The translations under genes and the position numbers were made by a program. The notes beneath the pieces were generated by a model. That model had not been told where the DNA came from, ran no database searches, and saw only the letters and a list, made by a program, of their open reading frames with translations. Below, piece after piece: positions 1 to 11,066 of a stretch of 64,000 nucleotides of DNA (positions are counted from its first letter, which is position 1; each line of letters opens with the position of its first letter). Source of the stretch: Penicillus capitatus. Lineage: Eukaryota > Chlorophyta. The stretch is taken from positions 806,001-870,000 of the forward strand of contig OZ287698.1 of the NCBI GenBank assembly GCA_965649825.1, in the 5' to 3' direction.

Positions 1-2096
1 CTGTGAATCTCTGTACGCCAGAAATGCAGTGCTCCCGGTTCTGTGCGATAAAATGTTCCTTCTGGATGTAGGTGTTGAACTCTCGAAAGTCCAGCACGGG
101 CCTTCGTTCTTCGCCTTCCTTCTTAGGTACGGTAAAGATCGGCACGAGGTGCGGTTCTTCCGCGGTCTCAGAGATGACCCCATCTCGGATCATCTGATCC
201 ACATGAGGCCATATGGCCGCTTCTTCTGCATGACTCAGAGAGCGGATCTTCTGCTTTCAGAGGGTAACTCCCTTCCTAATTGGAAGTTTTTCGACGCAAT
301 AACCGCGGCAGCGGCCGGGACTGTTGCTAAAAACCTCATCGAATTCTTGTATGACATCGCCAATTTCGATCTGGATATTTCTGCAAGGTATGGCCGACTT
401 TTGCAGCTTGATCTTCGTCCTTCCGACGTCCGGGACTATCATCTCTTCCGCATCCGATAACACTGCGCACAGATCCATCTTTGGAGTCAGGACCATCGGC
501 TGATCCGATAGGTTCTCTACCACACCCCAAATCCTTACACCGTCGGTCTTCACGTGGAAGCGGATTTTTTGCAGGTGCAGTCAAAAACCTGTTTGATCCC
601 AGCTTGAAATTCTAGTTGCAGCTGTATTCCGCGAGTTTCGTTGGCTCTAAGTACCCAGTTTCTGTTTAATGGAAGGACGATCATTCCGTTGCGCATGTAC
701 GGCCTCTATGGCAGATTCTCTGACAATTTTAGGCCCAGTGGATAGTCAGATGCTCCACCGAGCCATGGCCGTTTTTTCCCATCCGCGCCGACGATGCGTA
801 ACTCCTGACACTGAACGGAAGGTCCCGTATCTCTGAGGAGGGTCTTCCGTGCGCAGTCGACCGTGAACTGATGTTCTTGGAGGAATGGGAATCCCAATAT
901 CAGGGTGGGACCTTTACCTCCGATGCAGAACGCTCTCACCTTGAAGCATTCGCCATTGATGGACAACATGAGTTCGATGCTGCCTATCACACGTTCCACG
1001 ACGCCGTTCGCGTAAACGACTTCTCGATCTGAGGTCTGTAGACGATCTTGTAATCCCAGGCGTTTCAGCACTCCGTGCCGCAGGAAACACGCGCTTGTAC
1101 CCGTATCGATGAGGGCGTCGGTCTTTGTCCCCGAGATCCGCACGGGGATGTGCATGGACGGCTTCTTCGAGGGCAGTATCCGTCCGCACGTCAACAATGG
1201 GTCTTGGACGCCAGTATCCATGACTACCTGGAGGCCTTCGCGGTCACCATCGTTGCTTTCAATCTGGTTGGCCGTTCGCTTGGACCCGCGATATTTGTTC
1301 AAGAAACGAAGGGATTCCTGTCGGTAGCGTTCCTCACGCATCATCGTCTTCCACGCAACCATCACCGCATTCTTGCTGGCGATCTCTTCAAAATTGAGCT
1401 GTCCATCTCTGAGAACCTGACTCCTCAGGCTCGATGCATTTTCGACTCGACACTCGTCCGTCGTCTGGGAGCTGTAGATGGAGTTGACATAGTCAACGTC
1501 CATGTAGTCGTCGACGTCCTCCTTGCTGAAGGTATCCTCTGATGCCAGTCTCATCCAATCCAACCAGTTTCTCACTCTTGCTTCGAGCTTGTCCAGGTCG
1601 GCGTTCGAAAACTTCGTTCCGCGCATCTGTCTCTGGATCTCTTTGGGCAGCTTGCGGAATAAGATGTGCGTCGCTCGAGTCCCAGTAACCTTCGCCGACT
1701 TAGTGTAATTGTCGGCAATTCGACGGAACCGTAAAACGAAGTCCAACAGGTTCTCCGTCTTTTCCTTCTTCAACCTTCGGAGGCGTTCATCTGGCGAGAG
1801 TGTCGACTCAGCTGGAAGGAGGTTCTCAAGTTCCGCTACGATGGCTGCCCATCGTATACGAGAGTCGTCCCATTCAGCGAAAAACGCGTCTTTACGTCGT
1901 TCAACTCCATTGTCTGAACTCGGGCGACGCTAGCGACTACTGCTTGGCCGCCGGGAGCATGCTTGTCGATGTGACTGAGTAACAACCAGATGCGTGCCTG
2001 CCCCGGGTTCTCACATGTCGTCACGAACGGGATGAGCCATTCTAATAGTTCTCTCGTCCACTTGCCGTAGGTCTTTTGCGCGAGCTCCGAAACCAT
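1..2096 (-). mobile_element. Degenerate Ty3/gypsy-like retrotransposon (gag, protease, start of reverse transcriptase)
   Basis: Reading leftward on the minus strand, 2096-1836 and about 1927-1240 give a gag-like region in two frames, with a W-x-x-W-x-R-L core near 1560. At about 1130-800 is a retropepsin domain with an I-D-T-G-T-S-A active site and a later I-L-G-F-P-F-L motif. A stop at 706-708 is followed in frame by more coding-like sequence. One frameshift then leads into the protease-RT linker at 553-257 (E-F-D-E-V-F-S). At about 250-1 is the N-terminal RT finger region, including L-V-P-I-F-T-V-P-K-K and R-P-V-L-D-F-R-E. The element runs off the left edge, so the RT catalytic core, RNase H and integrase are not visible. 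I see no LTR. The stop and frameshifts mean this copy is not intact. Domain order (protease before RT) fits Ty3/gypsy. Basis: motifs read directly; family from established knowledge. Confidence 0.85.
706..1773 (-). pseudogene. gag-protease reading frame of the gypsy-like element
   Basis: This is the longest open stretch of the element, about 355 residues. The first ~120 residues resemble a retrotransposon capsid (L-D-F-V-L-R-F-R-R-I-A-D followed by helices). There is no CCHC zinc knuckle that I can see. Residues ~210-320 form a single retropepsin unit: the D-T-G-T-S active-site loop sits near residue 222 and a hydrophobic I-L-G-F strand ~70 residues later, the usual spacing for a protease that works as a homodimer. 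The frame opens without an ATG and continues upstream to about 1927, so this is an internal piece of a larger gag-pol. It is called a pseudogene because the downstream RT frame is separated by a stop and a shift near a run of A residues at about 567. Confidence 0.75.
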
Positions 2097-2189
2097 GTCG
2101 TCAGCGAGGTACGAGGAAGATCAGGAGTTACAAAAATCGTACAAACGGAGACATCATTCCCATCTAAATATGTCTTTTTCGCAGTCAGA

Positions 2190-3390
2190 TCACAACGCCG
2201 ACCCGAGGACCAAGATATCATCCGCGTATGGTTCCACATGGACTTCTGGGATATCAATTAGGTCCAGGAGCGGGTTGATGCCAACGATGAAGAGTAAAGG
2301 TGAAAGCGGACTGCCTTGAGGGGTGCCAATCTGCAGGCGGTGCCTGGAGCTTTCGCCTCCAATCTCCAGGCAAGCTTCTTTGTTCTGGAAAAGCTCTGTA
2401 CCCATCTTAGAAGATATGATGGGGCTCTTAATTGCTCCAATGAGTCCAGAACTGCGCTGGGACGTAGGGAGTCGAAGGCTGCCTTAACATCAAGTGTGAT
2501 CCCATATGTGACCATGTGATTTCCCAGACTGCGCTCTATAAAGTACACCGCCGATACCAGCGCTTCTGAGGTTCCTTGACCCACCCGGACTCCGAATTGT
2601 CTGTTGGACAGTCCCTGATGAGTCTCGACAAAGTGGACCAGCCTCTGTGCGACGATCTGGTGGACTCCTTGGGCTATGGTTCCGAGGAGACTGATAGGGC
2701 GCAGAAGGGCCAGGGAGTTCCTTGAATTCGGCTTCTTTGGTACACAGACTACTTGGGAACGTTGCCAGTTGCTCGGGAGAAAGCCCAATTGAAGGCTTCG
2801 GGTGGCGAGAGCCGCGAAGACCTCTGGGATTCTGCGGAACGCACGAGAGATGAGCGCCTTTGGCAAACCATCGGGGCCAGGGGCCGCGAAGGGTCTTCCT
2901 CCACTAAAGGATTTTCCGGCTTCCGCTACCGATACTGGCGGCGGGGGCTCTCCTATGTCGTAGTGTCTATTTTGTTCATCCGCTTGGCTTGAGGGGAAGA
3001 ATTTCCGGAACAGGCGGTCGCTGATCTCGTCTGGATCTTCTACCACCTCTCCATCTCCGGTGGTGATGAATGCGATATTCTGGGCTTTGGATGGCTTGGT
3101 GATCCTCTTGTAAGTGGCCCAGAGATCCGACGTGCTTCCACTGTTTTCCACGAGGAATTCTCTCCAGGCGGCTCGCTTCCTGTTACGGATGACTGCTTGG
3201 AGGTTTTTCCGAGCTTCGGCGATGTCTTCCTGAAGACTCTCCGGGAGATGTCCATAAGACCTGCAGTACCTTTCCCCACGTCTCTTGGCCCGCTTCAGAG
3301 CTGTGTGCGCTTGCTGTGCGTCTTCGTTCCACCAGTGTTTCCTTCTGGATGATGGACGGGCTTTTGATTGGCATCTCGTCTTTCCTGTGA
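2190..3390 (-). mobile_element. Non-LTR (LINE) retrotransposon fragment, reverse transcriptase domain with a frameshift
   Basis: From about 3380 leftward the minus strand encodes a typical LINE spacer (W-W-N-E-D, then basic helices, then W-R-E-F-L-V-E-N) leading into a reverse transcriptase. The F-x-x-F-F motif, the P-G-P-D-G-L-P-K-A motif, the Y-G-I-T-L-D-V-K-A-A-F-D palm strand, G-T-P-Q-G-S-P-L-S-P-L-L-F and Y-A-D-D-I-L-V-L are all present. The last two motifs lie in another frame (2405-2190) from the rest (to 2258), so the copy carries a frameshift near 2350-2400. No endonuclease domain is seen upstream. The element stops abruptly near 2190, where the gypsy-like gag begins on the same strand, suggesting truncation or insertion of one element into the other. 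The YADD signature marks a reverse transcriptase; it is unlikely to be active. Confidence 0.85.
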
Positions 3391-4430
3391 TAGCGTGAGA
3401 AGCCGATCAGATTCAGGAAACACGTTTATCGATGCGCGACAAGATTCCGCTGCAAAACGCGACTTGAGCGTCCTTCCATCTCTCTTGTCGTCGATATCAA
3501 GATTAATGATCATCATCACTTGCTTCTCTCCCACGTGACGATACATATTCCCGTCAAATCAGCGTGGTCGAGAAAAGCGTATCAAATCTGAGGCACACAG
3601 GCCGAGAATCGACTGCCACGTGTGTTCACGATGCCCACGAATGCGGACGAACTTGGGCGATACCCGTTGAAGAAACGGACAGTTCCGAGGCAGGGAGCAC
3701 ACAGCTTTGGTGCTTCAATTGGTTTTAGAGCAAACTTCATTGACAGTAGCGATTGTATCGGCCTTCGGGTCGGCGAAGAGAGTTCGAATTTACCAGTTTC
3801 GCCTGCGCTTTAAGCGGACAAGTTTACCGACATGAAAAATCGACACGTGTCCCCAGTCACATCATTCCAATCAGTATGCTAGGTCATCTGATCCAACAGC
3901 AGATAGGTTCGTCCTCTTCCTTCACCCATCGTTCACGGGCTTGTTATCTTTGGATTTCTCATTCGGTGCCTTCTTGTTGTCTTTTCTGTCGAAGCCAAGA
4001 AAAACGGATCCAAATGGACGGAACCATCTTCCATGCGCCCTACTTTACGGAGATGCCTGCTCCGCCTCCCGAGGTCGCCAGGAACGAGCGAAACAGCGGC
4101 GAATTCACGTCGTAAATCATAATTCCCTTTCGGCGCAAGTGTCAGCTTCCTTCGGTCTATGACAAATGTGACGGCAGAATCGGCGCGGAATGTCAATTGG
4201 GCTTAAATGCCGAGCAGTTATTGCATGAGCGAAAAGATCGATTTTCCTTTCGCGCGATGACCATCGGACACTGCTAGAGCATCATAGTGTCTGCGGTTAT
4301 ACTATTGACTCAACCCAAACGTGCCTTGAGCCCTACGGATTACGCGTCTGCAACCTTTTCGTCGGCGACCTGTCACTTAAGCGCCACGTCTGCTTTACGT
4401 TTGAAACCGGTTTGGTCCTTTGCTGCGACA
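3391..4430. other. Intergenic region between the LINE fragment and the beta-helix gene
   Basis: About 1 kb with no reading frame that looks coding on either strand; the frames present are short and unlike any family I know. It should contain the promoter and 5' leader of the gene starting at 4431, but I see no clear TATA box or other core element. Confidence 0.4.
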
Positions 4431-7400
4431 ATGCAGCCAGTCGTCTCTATGGCGCGGCGCTCTCCGTTGTGTCTGCTACTCGTTATCTGCATCTTCTTGC
4501 GCCAAGCCTCCTGTCAAAGTATGTATCCATCAACAGTGAAGTTTGTTGGGTGCAGTGACGCGTCACAGATGTTTGCGATTTATTCGTCCAGAATAATATT
4601 CTGACCGTCGACTCGCAGACGGTGGACGACATCGACGCAACGGATTCGTCATTTCAAGACGTGGTCGAGTGCTTAAGCGCGGGCGCCATTATTCGATTCG
4701 CCACAGAGAGATTTTCGGTCGGTGAAACGATAAGAATCGATAAGGACATCTCGATTACATCGACCCATCGCAAAAGGACCTCCATAGCCTGCAACGAACA
4801 ACCCGTTTTCGACATCAGGTCAACCCCTAGCCTGATACGCAGGGTAATAATATCGTGTGTATGTAGGGGGAGAGCAACAGTTGATATCTCAGGGATTCGT
4901 ATCAGAAAATGCGAACTGCAAAGCGCCGACGCTCCAATCATCATCGGTTCGGGATCGACTGTCAATCTTCGATCTATAGAGTTCTTTCGGAATACAAACG
5001 ACGAAGGAACCAGTGGCATTCGGGCTCTGGACGAATCAAGCATCACTATTGAAGATTGTGAGTTCCTGGAGAATCAGGGAGCATCGGGGACAGTAGTCCT
5101 CGAGAATGCAAGTAGCCTCACTGTTTCTGGATCAAATTTCACGGGCAACAAAGCGACAAGCACGGAAAATGGGGGTGGCGTCTTCTCTATTCAGGTGTGT
5201 TCGTGCACGATGCCGGCTCTGTTGTGGATGTGTGACGTGCATGTAGAGTGAGGGGGTGTCGACGACAGTCGTTGTTAAGAATGCGAGCACATTCATCAGG
5301 AACGAGGCTGTCGGAGGAGACGGGGGCGTTTTTTATGTTTCTGGGGATGATGGCATTGCTTTCACCATCGAAGACACTGTCTTCAGAAAGAACATGGCAG
5401 GAAGGCGCGGAGGCGCCGTTTTCATATCCGCAGGCGGCGATCTGATCGTCAGGGATGCATTCTTCGTCGAGAACGAATCGAATCGTATTGGTGGCGGCGC
5501 TATCTTTGCAAAGGTCCGTTCCCTCCATCACCTCATCCCTATTCAATAGAGCGTATTCGGATGGCAGGATGCAGAAGGGAATGAGACGCTAGACATCAAG
5601 ATTTCAAGCACGATTTTTGCCCAGAACGAGGCCAAAGGTTACCTTGGCTCCGGTGGTGGCATACGCCTTCAAGGGAAAAACGTCGACTGCGCAATCACCG
5701 ATTCCGTCTCTTTTGCCCTCAACACAGCGGATCTCGACGGTGGAGGCATGCATATCTCCAATCAAGCAACAGCAGACATCAATGGTTCTTCGTTCGTCGG
5801 CAACGAAGCTTTCAACGGCGGCGGTGCTGCCCTGTTCGTTCTGGTGGGGTACTTTCTCTCAAGGAGTGTTTCATTGAGACCTTGCTGATGATGTGACAGT
5901 CATTACAACAGAACCGGGCGCTTACCATGGATGTCGTTATCACGAATACGGCATTTCTGTTCAACCGAGCGTTGTATAGTGACCGAGGAGGGGGATGCAT
6001 TGGTGTTGCTGGTTTTGGATCAAATGTGACAATTACTGACTGCATTCTCAGTGACAACGATGGTGGGAGGGGATCTGGAGGAGCAATCTATGTCTTTGGC
6101 GGACCCGTCGTCAAAATCAAGGGATCCGCGTTCGAGAGGAACAAAGCCGAATGGGGAGGGGCGTTGTATGCTGAGGTAGACAACTGCACATCCACCGTCT
6201 CATTGATTTGCATGTGCTCTAGAACGATGCCCTGTACGAAATAGAATCGTCTGATTTCATAGAGAATTCGGCAGGAGAAGGAGGTGCCATGCACGTCCGA
6301 GGCGACGTGGATATCACCATGGACGGCTGCAGATTCGAAAGCAACAAGGCAATAACAGAAGGAGGCGCCATCAAAGTTCGAAACTTCATCTCAGCTGGAG
6401 ACGAACTGGCGCGATTCCGAATGACGAACAGCATTGTCGTGGAGAACGGAGCTGGCACCAACTTGTTCGAAGACAGACTTTATGGAACGGAGACAGAGGG
6501 AGGGGCAATCTTGGCAGAAGGTAGTGGGATCGAACTGGAGTTGGAGAACAACACGTTCAAGCGGAATCTGGCCTCGAATGGAGGCGCTCTAAGCATCTAT
6601 GCCGTTGCCGACTGCGATATTGGCGATGGCAACAAGTAAGCGTGGACTGGGATGATGACAGATGCTGAGAGATGCTGCAGGTTTGTGGACAACAAGGCAA
6701 CCTTCGGCGCCGCCATTTTCTTGGTTGTCGACGAACAAGTCGATCCTATCAGGCGGAATGAGTACCGCGTTGCTGGTACCGTTTTCCGAAATAACAACGT
6801 TGAGTTCGAAGGCGGGAGCATCTATGTCTCAAGCACTCGGACAGAATCCAATTCAGTATCATTGAATGCACGCAGTTTCCTTCTGCTCGTAGAGGGTAGT
6901 AATTTCACGAACAACACGTAAGCCATCCATTCATGCCGCTGCTTCTACCGAATACCGATCATGACAGGGCAAGACATGGTGGTGGTGCGTTGTCGATGGT
7001 CGGCTCAGCCGCCAAAGTCCACGGCTGCACATTCGAGTCAAACATAGCAGTGGCAAATTCAACCAGCCAGGCAACTCCGTTTCTTGGCTACGGTGGAGCC
7101 ATAAACATCCAGACGGGTTCCTCAGTGGAGTGCAAGGGCTCACAGTTTCTCTCGAACAGAGCAGACGTCGGCGGGGCAGTGCTCGTCCGAGATGGTTCGT
7201 TCGAAGGAGAGGCCGTGAACTTCACCAGGAACTCCGTTCAACCCAGAGGCGTTGGCGGCGCTGTGGCAGTAGAAATCTCCAGAGGAAAAGACATCCCAGT
7301 TCTCAACAGCGCCAATCGAATACGCAACATCGTCTTCCAGTGTCAATTCTGCAATTTTAATAAGAATAACGGTTCACTTGCCGGAGGTCTGTTCGATCAC

Positions 7401-10400
7401 ACTTCCATCGATGTCTGACGATGGCTGTTTGGACATCTAGGTGCAATGCATGTCCATGATATGGATCCTGGTGGAACTTACGGAGAGGACAACGAGTTGA
7501 AGATTGATGGATGTACATTTGACAATCAGAATACATTCCGGACTCCAGAGAACGAGCTGACCTGTCCTACTTACTTCCGTTTTTTGAGTAGAGTGAATGC
7601 TCGGTCCGTTCGCTTCAAAAACACGACCTTCACTGCAAACAGAGCACGAGCAGGCGGCGCCATCTTCACAAATAACTTCACGATGATCAGCATTCTTCCA
7701 GACCTGCAAGACAATCCAAACGAAGACATAGACAACTCGCTGGGATATGCCTTGACAAAAAATACATCTCAGCTCGGAAACTCATCTGTGTTTTTCGAGA
7801 AGAATGTCGCCGTCAATAATGGATTTGGCAATGACGCTGCATCAACGCCAGTCACAGCATTCCTTTTCAATTTGGATGATGAAGCGCACCAGAGAACTGA
7901 AGGCTTCACAAACAGCTCCTTTCTCAGTGGCGACCGGCTTCGTTTCAACATCGAATTCAAAGATGGGATCGAACAGAATGTGACCTTTGCCGACAATCTC
8001 ACAGCATACATCAGCTGCGACGATCGATTCACGAGTAAACAGTCAGACTGTGCGCAGCTGGAGATCTCCGGACAAGAGACTGCTCAGGCAAATGAAGATG
8101 GAACGATGAACTTCACTGCTGTTCGACTCCGAGGTTTGAGGGATCACAACTACACACTACGCATCGATTATCGCTCGACGTCTGAATTGCAGACACTGGA
8201 CGTCACTCCATCTTTCATCAATGTGACGATGAGGCCGTGCAAGATCGGCGAGAGGACAGTTAGTAAAGAGGGCGATTACCTGGAGTGTCAGGCGTGCGGT
8301 CAGGGCGAATTTCAGCCATTTCCTTGGAAAGAAGATTGCGTGGCATGCAATGAATCTGACAAGCACACAGTGTGCAATGGCGAAACAGTCATGCCACGAA
8401 ATGGATATTGGATACCCACTTCCTTCTCGTTCGAAGCCTATGAGTGCATTGGGCACGATGCCTGTAAATCCGTCGGCAGTAACAACCTGACACGCGTGCA
8501 GAGGTTAAGAACAAAAGCAAACAAGATGCACGAAAGCAATGATTCCTTGGTGTTCCATTCAGATGACGACGACTTGCAGTGCACAGAGGTAAGTAAAGTC
8601 ACGACCTGTCTCCTGAACGACAGCATTTTTGCCATGCAGGGATATCAAGGTGTTCTCTGTGGCAGATGCGTGAACGGATATGGAAGAGAAGGAAACCTCT
8701 GCCGAAAGTGTGCCTCTCCTGCATTACGTGCCTTTTTACTCGCCATGCTCATCTTGTGGTCCTTCTTGTTCCTCACATACTTCATACGATCCGTCTTGCA
8801 ATTGGCTGTCCGCATCGAGTTCAACAAGATGTTCAACCAGCGTCGAACTGGAAGTAGGCGTGTGCCTGTTGAAACGCTCCCGACCCAGTCTGGTCCAGCA
8901 CTAGAAGGCCCCAGTGGAGATTTGAACACGCACCTCGAGATGATAGATATGTCTACGCTATCCACTCCTGTAATTTCTAGTTCATCAGCAGATGACGAGC
9001 GGAGCCATGAGCTGGGCGAGATACAAGAGGCACCTGAACCAGCGACAGTTGTGAGAGTGGAACCCAACAAGATCATCATGGAGAGACTGAAGAGTCTGAG
9101 ACCGGCAGCTTCCACGAAGCAACTCTGGCAAACTGCTACGGCAGCCATGAACAAGGGGAGAATTCGAAACAGGGGTCGACTGATCAAAGCACTCCAAGTG
9201 CTCATGAATCCCAATGCACCTGTGGGAGACGTCGAGCCTCTGACTCTGGCAAACCCAGTGTCCGAAATCCTCAAAGTATGGCAACCTCTCTTCCCTCTTC
9301 CTTTGGTTAACTGTTGCTGTGTGTTCGATGTAGATTCTCGTCAACTTCCTTCAGGTGACATCAGTCGCGGTCTCCATCAATGTCGACTGGGAGAAGTCTC
9401 TGAGAAGAACACTGTTTACAATGGGTAAGCAATTGTGCATACAGCCGAAAGCACATCTCCTGCAATCTCTTGTCTACCAGGCGCACTTGGCAATCTCTCC
9501 TCCGGCACTGGGTACCTGTCGCTCGATTGCTATCTGAATACGAATGGCGTGCCAAAATCCCTTCGCAGACTGACCATCTCCATCCTCTACCCCCTCATCA
9601 TGCTTATCGTCTATGTGGTCCTGTGGGGATGCTACTCCTTCATCCGACGAATGTCTAAACAGTGAGTGCTTGGTGCCCATCCCGTCCTCTCGATCTCGCT
9701 CTTCTGATCTTAGGTACCTCAGTCAGCGGATCCTGTTGACCTTCTTGGCGATCAACTATTTCTTCTACATCGGCATGACGAAGAGCCTGCTGCGATTCTT
9801 CGCCTGCACTCGGGTCTCGGATGACAGAGAGGACAGCGACTGGAGTCGATATGTCTGGGAAGAGGATACAGAGGTTGAGTGCTACGAAGGCAAACACGCT
9901 TTGCTTGTTGGCCTGCTCGTCGTTCCCCTTCTCCTTGCCGTCTCTTTCGGATATCCAGCTGGTGTCTTTATCATCTTGTGGCGCAGCAAAGATCGCCTGA
10001 ACGACGAAGACTTCGTGGAGACATATGGGTTTCTCTACAGAGCATATGACAGACATTACTGGGAAGTCATCGTCATGATGCGGAAAGCGGCAGTCGCTAC
10101 CATTGCTGTATTTGCATACAGTCTGGGATCCAATCTACAAGGTCTGTTGTGTGTCCTGGTGATCATCGTCGCTCTTTCGGTGCACTTGGCGTTGCAACCC
10201 TTCACTCAGGAAATCCCGCAACTCAATCACCTGGAGACGTGTTCACTCTCTGCCACAATTGTTGTCTTTGTGACTGGCCTCATGATGAATGATGACAAGG
10301 TTGAGGACCGAAACAGAGCTGTCCTCAGTGCACTTGCCATTCTCTTTGTCTGCTTTACAGTTCTCATCATTCTGGTGCAGCTGGTGTTTGTAACAGAAGA

Positions 10401-10620
10401 GTTTATCGACATGAAACTGATTGAAGTAAAAGCCATGGAGATTCAGGAAGTGATCGATGCTCGCCTGTCTAAGAAAGTCGAAGTCCTGTCGCATCATTAC
10501 TGGAAAATTGCTCTCACCGCCGCACACACTGTCGCTGTTTTGTCAGCAAAGAGAGTGTGCGTCTGCCGGAAAAAACCGCAGACGGAAGCGGGTAACGCCA
10601 CTCCTCTTAGGCAACTTTAG
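4431..10620 (+). CDS. Secreted beta-helix (Pmp-like repeat) ectodomain fused to a cysteine-rich stalk and multi-pass membrane domain
   Basis: I model 13 exons: 4431-4518, 4569-5194, 5247-5513, 5550-5843, 5900-6175, 6223-6635, 6681-6917, 6968-7386, 7441-8588, 8640-9275, 9334-9424, 9481-9661, 9714-10620. Together they keep one frame and encode about 1860 residues. A signal peptide (hydrophobic L-C-L-L-L-V-I-C-I-F-L core) ends near Cys-Gln-29. Residues ~35-1000 are imperfect repeats with G-G-A-[IVM] turns and F-x-x-N-x-A strands, as in right-handed parallel beta-helix or chlamydial polymorphic-membrane-protein-like folds. A cysteine-rich region (8230-8720; C-x-x-C-G-x-G and C-G-R-C-V-N-G-Y-G) leads to the first membrane helix near 8720-8800. 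About seven or eight further hydrophobic segments follow to 10430, ending in a short cytoplasmic tail. Similar beta-helix plus multi-TM proteins occur in many protists. A surface receptor or adhesin role is inference; the ligand is unknown. Confidence 0.85.
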
Positions 10621-11066
10621 CATCTCATTTCTTGGATGACACCATCGACGTCTTTGGCAAGCTACGTGTGCCAGCCATGCTCTGGTAGTGCAACGTAGAG
10701 ACATTTTCACAAATGATTCTGTTACTCAGATGAATTCTATGCGGTGTTCTGTTCGTTGAGGGGTGATTGTGATGACATGCAGAAGCAATTGTGTTCTGAT
10801 GTTGGATAACGTTTTTCAGTGAGGAGGATTAGAGAGTGCGTGTTTATTCCTGTGTGCATCGCAACACCACAGCATGCCACACAGCAATGTCATTTCTTTC
10901 TTTCGATCTCTGATTTTATTTCGGTGGACACATCACATCGCGTGTCTAGTGTCATCTTGTAACAGTGCGTTATTTCTTAAATGCCATGCATCTCATCGGT
11001 ATTGACATGAGAGAGCTGCTGTTCTTGCATGCAAGGTCGTGAAGATAGCATTGGTTGGAAGAACGC
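10621..11066. other. Convergent intergenic region (3' ends of the beta-helix gene and TOP3B)
   Basis: About 450 bases between two genes that converge. There is no convincing reading frame; it presumably holds the two 3' untranslated regions and polyadenylation signals, none of which I can point to with confidence. Confidence 0.4.

Noticed and set aside
29-460. A 143-residue plus-strand frame at the left edge
   Set aside because: The opposite strand encodes recognisable gypsy RT and linker motifs; the plus frame has no family features.
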